NCBI GenBank assembly: GCA_050696075.1
Contig: JBOGUF010000055.1
Location: forward strand, 1-64,000
From: JBOGUF01 sp050696075
GTDB lineage: Bacteria; Chloroflexota; Chloroflexia; Thermomicrobiales; UBA6265
DNA: 64,000 nucleotides
Direction of reading: 5' to 3'
Shown in pieces: positions 1 to 7,518 of this stretch. Numbering within the stretch: the stretch's first letter is position 1; the number at the start of each line of letters is the position of its first letter. The translations under genes and the position numbers were made by a program. The notes under the pieces were generated by a model, which worked only from the letters and a program-made list of their open reading frames with translations, did not search any database and had not been told where the DNA came from.

Positions 1-286
1 CGTCGTAGAGTTCCGGCAGCGTGTCTGGATGGATGTCGCTCAGGTAGTGATGCGGCGCGCCCAGTGGATCAAGCGGATTCGCCGAGACCGGCGGTCGCGG
101 CGCCGGCCCCTCGCCCCGCTGGCGAAAGGTGGCGGCGTCGTCGATACGGCGCGCGCAGAGGGCGGTGACGCGAACGTCGGCAATGCCCGCGTCGAGTATT
201 GCCTTGAGCCCGCGTAAGTGCGCCGGCAAGATGCGGGCGCACCCGACCACGCCGAGTCGCACCGCCGCCGCGCCGTTTTCCGTCAC
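1..286 (-). CDS. Gfo/Idh/MocA-family oxidoreductase, N-terminal part
   Basis: Amino-terminal piece of an NAD(P)-dependent sugar or sugar-acid oxidoreductase; the rest lies beyond the left edge. About 95 codons are visible. Residues LGVVGCARI close to the start form the first Rossmann strand and glycine turn, followed by a helix (LPAHLRGLKAI) and a second strand (VRVTALCAR), which is the usual opening of this family. The GTG start overlaps the TGA of the upstream IclR gene as GTGA and has a GGAGG seven bases before it, so the two genes are translationally coupled. The substrate cannot be told from the fragment; the neighbours suggest sugar or uronate catabolism. Confidence 0.8.
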   Translation of the reverse strand, partial: MTENGAAAVRLGVVGCARILPAHLRGLKAILDAGIADVRVTALCARRIDDAATFRQRGEGPAPRPPVSANPLDPLGAPHHYLSDIHPDTLPELYD

Positions 287-1173
287 GAATCATCCTCCAC
301 CGCGCCAGCCAATTCCAGCGCATGCTCATCGTGCGTCATGCCCACCCCGGCATTCGTAAAGCCGAGCCGCCGAGAGACGGCGGCCGAGGCAACCCGGCAT
401 CGCTCCCCCAGGTGATCGATGCGCTCGCCCGCCGCCCGGTGCGCGGGCGCCGCCACGCTCACCGCGGCCACGACCGCTCCGTCATGCCCGAAGACGGGCG
501 ACGCGACGCAGCGTACGCCCTCGATCCGCTCCTCGTCGTCGATGGCGTAGCCGCAAGCGCGAACCCGCGCCAGATGCTCGCGCATGCGCATTGGCGAGGT
601 GATGGTTCGCGGCGTGTGCGCGGGCATCCCCTGATCGAGGATCCGATCACGCGTCTCGTCCGGCAAAAAGGCAAGGATCGCTTTGCCGGAGGCGGTGCAG
701 TACGCCGGCCGCCGTTCCCCGATCCCAGTTTGGAGTGAAACCGGTTGCCGTCCTTCGATCCGTTCGATCGTGACGACCTCGTCGTGGTCGAGCGTCGCCA
801 GATGAACAAGCTCCTGGGTGTCGTCACAGAGCGATTGCAATTCCGGCCGCGCCACGTTGCGGATGTCGAGCGCGTCCAGAAAAGCGCCGGAGAGCGTGAG
901 GACCCGCGCCCCGAGCCGGTAGCGGTCGGAGATTGGATCACGTTCCAGATAGCCGCGCGCCCGCAGGGTCGCCAGAAACCGAAACAGCGTGCTGCGGTGC
1001 ATGTTGAGGGCGCGACCAATCTCGGTTAGCGTGAGACCGTGCCGCGACGCGTCCTCGGCCAACAATTCGAGGATGCGAAGCCCCTTGTCGAGCGTGCTCA
1101 GCGTCGGATCGGAGCGTCCATCCGCCCCGTCTACGCCCTGCCCCACCTCGCGGTCGACGTGGTTGCGCAGCAA
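283..1173 (-). CDS. IclR-family transcriptional regulator
   Basis: Regulator of about 296 residues. An N-terminal winged helix-turn-helix lies at roughly residues 25-80 (STLDKGLRIL, then LTLTEIGRALNMHRSTLFRFLATL), and an effector-binding IclR domain fills the rest. I chose the TTG start at 1173 because AGGAGG lies five bases upstream; the frame stays open further upstream but that part looks non-coding. It is divergent from the mannonate dehydratase gene and coupled to the oxidoreductase downstream, so it probably controls a sugar-acid regulon and itself. The effector is unknown. Confidence 0.88.
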   Translation of the reverse strand: MLRNHVDREVGQGVDGADGRSDPTLSTLDKGLRILELLAEDASRHGLTLTEIGRALNMHRSTLFRFLATLRARGYLERDPISDRYRLGARVLTLSGAFLDALDIRNVARPELQSLCDDTQELVHLATLDHDEVVTIERIEGRQPVSLQTGIGERRPAYCTASGKAILAFLPDETRDRILDQGMPAHTPRTITSPMRMREHLARVRACGYAIDDEERIEGVRCVASPVFGHDGAVVAAVSVAAPAHRAAGERIDHLGERCRVASAAVSRRLGFTNAGVGMTHDEHALELAGAVEDDS

Positions 1174-1216
1174 CTCGTCCTCCTGGTGATTTCCACATTC
1201 GCGAAGCCGTTTCCGT

Positions 1217-1232
1217 CTATGCGGCAGCATAG
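1217..1232. promoter_or_regulatory. inverted repeat, candidate IclR operator
   Basis: Perfect 6-4-6 inverted repeat, CTATGC then GGCA then GCATAG. It overlaps the -10 element of the leftward iclR promoter, a position suited to autorepression. Which protein binds it is inferred. Confidence 0.45.
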
Positions 1233-1254
1233 GCAACCCTCGGCAGCGTGTCAA
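1226..1254 (-). promoter_or_regulatory. sigma70-type promoter of the IclR gene
   Basis: Read leftward: -35 TTGACA (1254-1249), 17-base spacer, -10 TATGCT (1231-1226). It lies about 50 bases ahead of the TTG start of the IclR gene. Confidence 0.6.
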
Positions 1255-1338
1255 GTACCCTGGCCCCTTGACGCCAGCGCCTTTTCGTTGGATCGTGCGC
1301 CATCGATAACGGCCACCAGGGATAGTGAGGAGAGCACC

Positions 1339-2385
1339 GTGGCATCTGAGCCGGCTATGCGGGTCGCGATCGGGCAGTTCAACGAGTTGAAGGAGGAGAA
1401 GCTGCAATTTGCCGCGCAACTCGGCATCCCCGGCGTGCAGATGAACACGCCGAAATTGCCGGGCGAGCAGCGGTGGGAAGAGACGGACCTGCGCCGGTTG
1501 GTCCTAAAGTGCCAGGAATACGGACTGGCGTTTGAAGCGATCGAGAACGTCCCGATCCACTTCTACGACAAGGCGATGCTCGGCTTGCCCGGCCGCGATG
1601 AGCAGGTCGAGCACTACCAGGCGACGATCCGCAACATCGGCCGCGCCGGCATCCCAATCCTTGGCTACCACTTCATGCCGAACTCGGTCTGGCGCACCGA
1701 CCGCGGCGCGCCCGGTCGCGGCGGCTATCGCAGCACTCTTTTCGACTTGGCCAAGGTCGACCTGGCGGCCTCGGCCGGCATCCGCGGCTACCTCATCAAG
1801 ACCGACGAGCGACCGGGATCACTGGCAGTGATGGACGAGGAATCGGTCGTCACCGAGGAAACGATGTGGGCCAACTACAAGTACTTCATGCGGGCGGTCT
1901 TGCCGGTCGCCGAGAAAGCCGGCGTCAAGCTGGCGCTGCATCCGGACGACCCGCCGGTCGAGACGCTCGGCGGCGTCGCCCGCCTCTTCCGCAACGTCGA
2001 AGGGTTCAAGCGCGCCGAGGAGATCGCGGCCGGCTCGCCGGCGTGGGGCCTCGATCTCTGCCTCGGTTGTTGCTCCGAGATGCCGGGCGGCGCCGCGAAC
2101 GTGATGGCGATGATCGAGCACTTCGGGCCTCGCGGCACAATTCTCTACATCCACTTCCGCGACGTGCAGGGCACCGTTCCCTGCTTCCAGGAGTGTTTCC
2201 TCGGCGAGGGAAACTACGACCCCGCGGCCGTGCTGCTCGCCCTGAGACGCAACGGTTTCACCGGCTTCATCCTGGACGACCACGTCCCCCACATCGTCGA
2301 CGACACTCCTTGGGGCCATCGCTCCCGCGCCCACGCCATGGGCTACATCCAGGGCCTGATGGCGATGATGGAGCACATGGATTAA
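1339..2385 (+). CDS. uxuA: mannonate dehydratase (UxuA family)
   Basis: Dehydrates D-mannonate to 2-keto-3-deoxygluconate in hexuronate breakdown (EC 4.2.1.8); a cytosolic TIM-barrel metalloenzyme. The 348-residue product has the expected length and carries family stretches: LGIPGVQMNTPKLPG near the N terminus, HPDDPP at 201-206, a glycine/cysteine-rich LDLCLGCCSEMPG, IHFRDVQG, and a C-terminal LDDHVPH. The GTG at 1339 is preferred because GAGGAG precedes it; an in-frame ATG six codons later is an alternative. It is divergent from an IclR gene. The exact substrate (mannonate or another aldonate) is inferred from family. Confidence 0.85.
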   Translation: MASEPAMRVAIGQFNELKEEKLQFAAQLGIPGVQMNTPKLPGEQRWEETDLRRLVLKCQEYGLAFEAIENVPIHFYDKAMLGLPGRDEQVEHYQATIRNIGRAGIPILGYHFMPNSVWRTDRGAPGRGGYRSTLFDLAKVDLAASAGIRGYLIKTDERPGSLAVMDEESVVTEETMWANYKYFMRAVLPVAEKAGVKLALHPDDPPVETLGGVARLFRNVEGFKRAEEIAAGSPAWGLDLCLGCCSEMPGGAANVMAMIEHFGPRGTILYIHFRDVQGTVPCFQECFLGEGNYDPAAVLLALRRNGFTGFILDDHVPHIVDDTPWGHRSRAHAMGYIQGLMAMMEHMD

Positions 2386-2391
2386 GACGAG

Positions 2392-2997
2392 CTACTCCGG
2401 CAGCCTCAGCCCTAGGGCGTCCGCGGCCCAGCGCACGTCTGGATCTTGTCGATCGATCTCGGCAATCTGAACTTCAGCGAAGATGGCAAGCTCAAAAATC
2501 GCGACGCAGACCATGTCCAACGCAAGCCGGCTGGAATAGACGATCCCTCGGAAGCCGAGATCATGCGCCCAGGCCGAGATCGCCTGCGTGAGGACCAGAT
2601 CGTGCCCCAGCGCGTCGCTCATGTCGAGATCGCCATAGCCTCGGTCGGACAGAAAGCCGCGGAGTTCAGTGCGGAGAGATTGGATCGTCTCCGCGGCGCG
2701 CAGATCAATCGCGCACCAGGTTGGCTCCAGGAGGGAGAATCGCGCTATTCGGCGCGTGCTGAACCACTCGAGTGGCACGCTTCCAGACCATGCCACGTCT
2801 GCCAGGCCCGGGCGAAAGTTCGCAAGGGATTCGATGAAACAGGCGCGGCGCTCGCCCGCGTAGAGCACCCGATAGCTTCCGCGTGGGTCGTCAAACCGGC
2901 TCCCGCCGACGTATCGCCACGCGGTCCATTGGAGCGGATCGGATCGACCAATCCGATTGAGGGCGCGCGAGGGCGGTCCGCGGTCTCGAACTGGCAT
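2392..2997 (-). CDS. RES-domain toxin
   Basis: A 201-residue RES-domain protein. The signature residues are visible: Arg in WRYVGG near residue 28, a YRVLYAGE stretch with Glu in FIES, and Ser in GIVYSS near residue 150. Characterised RES toxins (MbcT type) degrade NAD+ and arrest growth. Its ATG shares one base with the stop of the upstream Xre-like antitoxin gene (TGATG), so the pair is translationally coupled in the usual antitoxin-first order. It converges with uxuA six bases away. Activity is inferred from family. Confidence 0.85.
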   Translation of the reverse strand: MPVRDRGPPSRALNRIGRSDPLQWTAWRYVGGSRFDDPRGSYRVLYAGERRACFIESLANFRPGLADVAWSGSVPLEWFSTRRIARFSLLEPTWCAIDLRAAETIQSLRTELRGFLSDRGYGDLDMSDALGHDLVLTQAISAWAHDLGFRGIVYSSRLALDMVCVAIFELAIFAEVQIAEIDRQDPDVRWAADALGLRLPE

Positions 2998-3362
2998 CAG
3001 CCAGTCGCGAGGAAGCTGCGTGCCGCGCGCATGACTTCACCGGGCTCCTCGCCGATCACCAGCGCTGGTACCCGATCGTCAAGGTTCGGATTCAACCCGA
3101 CAAACCAGGCTCGCACGATGGCAGGCGGTTCTTCTTCGAGCAGGAGGTTTGCGATCAGCATCGCTTCGCGGAGCCGTTGCGCCGTCTCCGGGTGCGGCAC
3201 GCGCTCGCCTCGCGCCCACTTGCCAACAGCCCGCGAATCGCTGACGCCGGCGATTGCCGCGGTGACCTTCTGCCCAAAGAGTTCTTGCAGCTTGGTCGCG
3301 ACGTCGGTCAGGTCGGATCGCGTTGCTGTCTGATGCGCCTTGTTTTCCCAAACAACGGCCAT
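2997..3362 (-). CDS. Xre/MbcA-type antitoxin
   Basis: Small partner of the RES toxin. About 121 residues when started at the ATG at 3362, which has GGAG eight bases upstream; ATGs at 3383 and 3404 would lengthen it. Residues ATKLQELFGQKVTAAIAGVSD and KWARGERVPHP look like a helix-turn-helix, and the C-terminal part (VRAWFVGLNPNLDDRVPA) is the DUF2384-like toxin-binding segment typical of RES partners. It should neutralise the RES protein and repress the operon by DNA binding. Confidence 0.82.
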   Translation of the reverse strand: MAVVWENKAHQTATRSDLTDVATKLQELFGQKVTAAIAGVSDSRAVGKWARGERVPHPETAQRLREAMLIANLLLEEEPPAIVRAWFVGLNPNLDDRVPALVIGEEPGEVMRAARSFLATG

Positions 3363-3438
3363 CCCAGTCACTCCAATTGTCATCAGCCCATCACCATTGA
3401 GCACACACTACCATAAACACCACGTGAAACGCGACACG

Positions 3439-3453
3439 CTGTCCACTTGACAG
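3439..3453. promoter_or_regulatory. inverted repeat between the antitoxin and mutarotase genes
   Basis: Perfect 5-5-5 inverted repeat, CTGTC-CACTT-GACAG, in the divergent gap upstream of the Xre/RES pair. A candidate operator for the Xre-like protein. A TTGACA lies inside its right half, but I see no good -10 after it. Confidence 0.35.
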
Positions 3454-3509
3454 GTTCGTAGGGCTGCGCCATGACTGACGCTACTTCACTGCTCATCAGG
3501 AGGGTCGGC

Positions 3510-3833
3510 ATGCAGCGCTACGGACAGGTCATCGGGGTCAAGCCAGAGCACGTCGAGGAGTACGAGCGGATTCATGCCGCGGTCTGGCCCAAGGTGTTGG
3601 CAACGATCCACGCCTGCAACATCCGCAACTACAGCATCTTTCGCCACGGGCGCCTGCTCTTTGCGTACTTCGAGTACATCGGCGAGGACTTTGCCGCCGA
3701 CATGGCGAAGATGGCCGCCGACCCGAAAACTCAGGAGTGGTGGTCTGTCTGCCATCCGATGCAGCAGCCGGTCCCGGACGCGGCGCCCGGCGACTGGTGG
3801 ACCACGATGCCAGAGGTCTTCCACGAAGACTGA
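3510..3833 (+). CDS. rhaM: L-rhamnose mutarotase
   Basis: Interconverts the alpha and beta anomers of L-rhamnose (EC 5.1.3.32). The 107-residue product matches the family length. Tyr18 and His22 in EEYERIH fall at the catalytic positions known from the E. coli enzyme, and the TQEWW tryptophans and the C-terminal MPEVFHED are also typical. The ATG at 3510 is chosen because AGGAGG precedes it by six to seven bases; an in-frame upstream ATG at 3471 lacks such a site. It stands alone among sugar genes, with no other rhamnose gene in the window. Confidence 0.9.
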   Translation: MQRYGQVIGVKPEHVEEYERIHAAVWPKVLATIHACNIRNYSIFRHGRLLFAYFEYIGEDFAADMAKMAADPKTQEWWSVCHPMQQPVPDAAPGDWWTTMPEVFHED

Positions 3834-3836
3834 CGA

Positions 3837-3854
3837 GGCGCGATAAACCGCGCC
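3837..3854. terminator. hairpin between the convergent rhaM and helicase genes
   Basis: GGCGCG, ATAAAC loop, CGCGCC: a perfect six-base stem directly after rhaM and close to the end of the convergent helicase gene. No T-tract follows, so termination is only likely. Confidence 0.4.
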
Positions 3855-3872
3855 CCGTCTGCTGCCGTTCAG

Positions 3873-5837
3873 TTATCCCCCACGCGGCCCAGAAACCGGC
3901 CGCCGGTCACGAGGTCGACCGCCGTCGTCCCGGCGCACGCGGAAGCGCGGCGGCCCGGCGTCGCCGCCCCGGTCCGAGTGCCGGCGGAATGGGCGATCGC
4001 GGTCGAAGCGACGACCGCCGAAGTCGTCGTCGCTCCCGCGCCGCGGACCGCCGCGGAACCCGCCGCGATCACCTTCGCGCGCGCCACGACCCGCCGTCTG
4101 CGGATTCGCCACCTCGATGTTGACCGGGCGGCCCTTGACGCCGCTGGCCGTCACCGCCTGGATCACGCGGTCCACGACATCGGTCGGGACGTCCACAAAG
4201 CTGTAGCTGTCGAGAATGTCGATCGCGCCGATGCTGCGGCCGGGGATATCGGCCTCGTTGGCAATTGCGCCGACGAAGTCCTGCGGCCGCACGCTCTGAT
4301 TGCGTCCCAGGTTGAAGAAGAGCCGGGTCATCCCCGTCTCGCCCCGTCCGGAACGCGCCGAGGAGAAGGTGGCCAGGTCATCTTCTTTCAGATTCTCCGG
4401 CGTGGCCCGGCCCGTCTCCTCGGCATAGAGCTTGAGCAGGGCCGCGGCGACCTCGGCCACGTCGTGGTCACTGGCCAGGTCGTCGACCGTGCTCATGTAA
4501 GAGCCAAGCCCGTCGTCGGCCGTCATCACCTCGAGGATTTGCTGCTTCATCGCCTCGCGCCGGCGCTCGGCGACGTCGGCCATCGTCGGCAGCCGCTTCG
4601 GCTCGATGTCGGCGCGGGTGATCCGCGCGATTTGGCGCAGCCAGCGCGTCTCTTTCGGCGAGACGAGCGTCACCGCCTGTCCGGCGCGGCCGGCCCGGCC
4701 CGTCCGCCCAATGCGGTGGACGTATGCCTCCGCGCTTTCGGGGATATCGAAGTTGATGACGTGGCTGACCTCCGGTATGTCGAGGCCGCGTGCGGCAACG
4801 TCAGTCGCGATCAGGACATCGGCCTGCCCGGTGCGAAAGCGGCGCATCACCCGATCGCGCTGCACCTGCGAGAGATCGCCGTGGATTGTCTCAACCTGAT
4901 AGCCGCGCGCCAGCAGCGCCTCACCCAGTTCGTCGACCCCGTGCTTGGTCCGACAGAAGATCATCGCCGAGGAGGGCGTCTCCGCGTCAATGATGCGCGT
5001 CAGCGCGTCGACCTTCCGCATGCGCGGCACCTCGTAATAGGTCTGGCGCGTCTCAGGAACAGTCATCTCCTTGCCGACGACGGAGATGCGCTCTGGTTCT
5101 TTCATGTAGCGCCGGGCGAGTTCGACAATCCTGGGCGGCATCGTGGCCGAGAAGAGCGCCATCTGTCGCTCTTTCGGGATTTGCTCGAGGATCCACTCGA
5201 TATCCTCGATAAAGCCCATGTCGAGCATCTCGTCGGCTTCGTCCAGCACGAAGATGCGGGTGGCGTCAAGGTTAAGCGTGTTGCGTCGCATGTGGTCCAT
5301 GACCCGGCCGGGCGTCCCGACGACGATCTGCGGCCCACGTTGGAGGCCGCGGAACTGTCGCTCATACGGCTGGCCGCCGTAGATCGGTAGCGTCTCCACA
5401 TCCTTGTGCCGGCCGTACTTGTGCAGCGCCTCGGCAACCTGGATCGCCAATTCGCGCGTCGGGCAGAGGATCAGCGCCTGCACCTGGCGGTTGCGCGGGT
5501 CGATGCCCTCGATGATTGGCATGCCGAAGGCGGCCGTCTTGCCGGATCCGGTCTGTGCCTGCGCGATCAGATCGGTCCCGGCCAGCATGACCGGAATCGT
5601 CCTCGTCTGAATTGGGGTCGGTTCCTCGTAGCCGACGTCCTTGATGCTCTTCAGCAGCGGACCGCCGAGCCCGAGGTCTTCGAAGGTCGGGGCCGCATCA
5701 TCGTCGACATCGACGGCCGGCGGTATTGTCCGCTCGGTGACCGCCACGTCCCGCGTGGTCGCTTCACCGTCCGTTTCGGTGAGGGTCGTCTCCCCGTTGG
5801 CTTGCACGCCCCGCGGGCGTTCGTCGTTCGTTGGCAT
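3873..5837 (-). CDS. DEAD-box RNA helicase with DbpA-like domain and RGG tail
   Basis: ATP-dependent RNA helicase of 654 residues, CsdA/DeaD-like. In order: an acidic N-terminal extension (1-50), Q motif (TPIQT near 74), motif I AQTGSGKT (94-101), PTREL, DEAD (199-202), SAT, then the helicase C lobe with TDVAARGLD and HRIGRTGR. A DbpA-type RNA-binding domain follows near 495-570, and the last roughly 80 residues are a disordered Arg/Gly/Asp-rich tail. Such proteins unwind structured mRNA and help ribosome assembly, especially in the cold. A GGGAGAAGGG site precedes the ATG. A long leader upstream hints at post-transcriptional control. Confidence 0.93.
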   Translation of the reverse strand: MPTNDERPRGVQANGETTLTETDGEATTRDVAVTERTIPPAVDVDDDAAPTFEDLGLGGPLLKSIKDVGYEEPTPIQTRTIPVMLAGTDLIAQAQTGSGKTAAFGMPIIEGIDPRNRQVQALILCPTRELAIQVAEALHKYGRHKDVETLPIYGGQPYERQFRGLQRGPQIVVGTPGRVMDHMRRNTLNLDATRIFVLDEADEMLDMGFIEDIEWILEQIPKERQMALFSATMPPRIVELARRYMKEPERISVVGKEMTVPETRQTYYEVPRMRKVDALTRIIDAETPSSAMIFCRTKHGVDELGEALLARGYQVETIHGDLSQVQRDRVMRRFRTGQADVLIATDVAARGLDIPEVSHVINFDIPESAEAYVHRIGRTGRAGRAGQAVTLVSPKETRWLRQIARITRADIEPKRLPTMADVAERRREAMKQQILEVMTADDGLGSYMSTVDDLASDHDVAEVAAALLKLYAEETGRATPENLKEDDLATFSSARSGRGETGMTRLFFNLGRNQSVRPQDFVGAIANEADIPGRSIGAIDILDSYSFVDVPTDVVDRVIQAVTASGVKGRPVNIEVANPQTAGRGAREGDRGGFRGGPRRGSDDDFGGRRFDRDRPFRRHSDRGGDAGPPRFRVRRDDGGRPRDRRPVSGPRGG

Positions 5838-5953
5838 GGTGCTTCACCCTTCTCCCGCCGGCGAAAACTCAATCGCCGGTCTCGTCGCCGCGCGCCGCGA
5901 GAGGGTTACCAACCAACCTGCAACCTGCCCACGTCCAACGCACAGCGCTACGG

Positions 5954-5971
5954 CAGCCGCCAGAGCGGCTG
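5954..5971 (-). promoter_or_regulatory. hairpin in the helicase leader
   Basis: Seven-base perfect stem CAGCCGC/GCGGCTG with a four-base loop, inside the untranslated stretch between the proposed promoter near 6060 and the helicase start at 5837. Possible leader structure; function unknown. Confidence 0.35.
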
Positions 5972-6058
5972 TCTGTCTCTATTCCGCATGTCGTGTGCCG
6001 GTATCGTCAGGGAAACCAAAGACGCCCGGAATGGGCACAGATGCGGTACCGAAGGGCA

Positions 6059-6067
6059 AGTATAGCA
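6059..6067 (-). promoter_or_regulatory. extended -10 promoter, candidate for the helicase gene
   Basis: Read leftward it is TGCTATACT, an extended -10 element (TGn plus TATACT). No clear -35 is seen. If used, the helicase transcript would have a leader of a little over 200 bases. Confidence 0.4.
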
Positions 6068-6096
6068 CGGTTCGATCCAAGCGAAGGTTCCTGATC

Positions 6097-7266
6097 CTAC
6101 CCTTCATCTTGGTCAAGGCTCATCGTATCGAGCACGTTCCCGTCACGGTCGATCGCTTCGAGCGACAGGCTGTCCGGCGCTACCACCAGCTCGACCGCAT
6201 GGTATTCCACGGCCGACGCCGCGGTATTCATCCCCGCGTCCATTTCGTGCAGGTCCGCGCCACCGCCGCCAGTGACGACGTAAGTAACGCCGTCTATCGG
6301 CACAAAGCGTTCGTAATTGTGGGCATGGCCGGCCAGCACGACATCGACGCCGTGACTCGCGAAGAGCGGGGCCAAGTCGGCGCGTATCGTCGGCTCGGCT
6401 TGGTCAGGGGTCGAGCTGTGGGGCGGTCGGTGAAGCACCGCGACAGTCCACGGCAACGACGTCGCCCCCAGGTCCGCGTCGAGCCACGCGCGCTGTTGGT
6501 CAATCGCCGCCTGATCCGGTTCGTGGTACACCTCACTATCCAGCACCACGACATGTACCGGGCCATGATCGAACGAGAACCACCGCCCCGTTTCGTTGTC
6601 GATCCCGAAGACGTCGTCAAACGCGGCCCCGCCCTCCGCCAGCAGGTCGTGGTTCCCTACGGCCGCGTACAACGGCGCCGACGCGATCAGTTCGGCATAG
6701 GGATCGAAGAACTTCTCCTCGTAGTGGCAGAGGCCCCCGCGGCGGTACACTACGTCGCCCGTGATGAGCACGAAATCGGGATCCATGGAGCGGAGCACGG
6801 CGGCGACCTCGTGCTGCGCGTCGCCCCCGGTTCCCGTATCGCCGACCACGCCGATGGTGACTGTTGCCGTTTCGTCCGGCGCCGTGCGGAACGTCCCGTT
6901 CGCGTCGACCCCGTCGCCCTGAACGCGGTACCGGTACTCCTGCCCCGCTTCCAATCCGGTCAGCAAGGCGGCGTGCGACTCGCCCGACGCGACCGACACC
7001 TCTTCGTCAAGCTGCGCGCCACGCCCCCAGGCGACGGTGCCGGCCGTCTCGTCCGCCGTCCACCAGCGGATCACCGCCGAATCGCGCGTGACGTGCTGCA
7101 CGTACGGATCGGTCGTCAGCTCCGTGTCGACGGGCAACACGTCCTCGAGACAATACCCAAATCGGTCGAGCGCGAGTGGTCCGGCGCCGACGACGGCGAC
7201 CGCCACCGCGACGATCAGCCCAACCAATACGAAGCGACGACGATTCACCACTGCCTGTCTCGACAT
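6097..7266 (-). CDS. exported metallophosphoesterase, purple acid phosphatase-like
   Basis: Calcineurin-like phosphoesterase of about 389 residues. A single N-terminal membrane anchor or signal (about residues 10-30, RRRFVLVGLIVAVAV) leads into a fibronectin-like domain (TRDSAVIRWWT, EYRYRV) and then the metal-binding domain: VVGDTGTGGD, LITGDVVY, AVGNHDL, and GHAHNYER near the C terminus. This is the arrangement of purple acid phosphatases. The ATG at 7266 is preferred because the signal begins just after it; a TTG at 7320 would add 18 residues. The substrate is unknown, probably extracellular phosphoesters. Confidence 0.85.
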   Translation of the reverse strand: MSRQAVVNRRRFVLVGLIVAVAVAVVGAGPLALDRFGYCLEDVLPVDTELTTDPYVQHVTRDSAVIRWWTADETAGTVAWGRGAQLDEEVSVASGESHAALLTGLEAGQEYRYRVQGDGVDANGTFRTAPDETATVTIGVVGDTGTGGDAQHEVAAVLRSMDPDFVLITGDVVYRRGGLCHYEEKFFDPYAELIASAPLYAAVGNHDLLAEGGAAFDDVFGIDNETGRWFSFDHGPVHVVVLDSEVYHEPDQAAIDQQRAWLDADLGATSLPWTVAVLHRPPHSSTPDQAEPTIRADLAPLFASHGVDVVLAGHAHNYERFVPIDGVTYVVTGGGGADLHEMDAGMNTAASAVEYHAVELVVAPDSLSLEAIDRDGNVLDTMSLDQDEG

Positions 7267-7452
7267 GTCCACCAGGAAGCTCTTCGAATTGGACCGCTCT
7301 CGGCTCCCGCGCCCGTCCAAATATCGGCCAAGCTCGTGTTCGAAGTCATTGTCGCGCCACTGTCAGGCAGATACGAGAACGGTCAGCGCTCAGTGACTCG
7401 ACCGATCGCACCGACGGGCCTTTCCAGGGGAGGGCTTGGCCGTTGTCAAGAC

Positions 7453-7481
7453 TTGACACTGGCCGATGTGTTACGTATGAT
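7453..7481 (+). promoter_or_regulatory. near-consensus sigma70 promoter of the GntR gene
   Basis: -35 TTGACA (7453-7458), exactly 17 bases, -10 TATGAT (7476-7481). It drives the GntR gene at 7519 and probably the whole dehydratase/importer operon. Confidence 0.75.
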
Positions 7482-7487
7482 GCATCA
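7478..7487. promoter_or_regulatory. palindrome over the -10, candidate GntR operator
   Basis: TGATGCATCA is a perfect ten-base palindrome overlapping the -10 element of the promoter at 7453-7481. Its position fits autorepression by the adjacent FadR-type regulator; binding is inferred. Confidence 0.5.
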
Positions 7488-7518
7488 AACATCAAGCAGC
7501 AGACCATCGGAGTGAGGC

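Noticed and set aside
1039..1338. Upstream extension of the mannonate dehydratase frame.
   Set aside because: It overlaps the iclR start and promoter; the GTG at 1339 has a good ribosome site and begins the conserved domain.
3978..5390. Long open frame of 470 codons on the plus strand opposite the helicase gene.
   Set aside because: It is the antisense shadow of a well-conserved helicase gene; the product is Arg/His-rich and shows no domain.
5641..7515. Open frame of 624 codons on the plus strand across the helicase start and the phosphoesterase gene.
   Set aside because: It spans two real minus-strand genes and their gap; high GC keeps the frame open.
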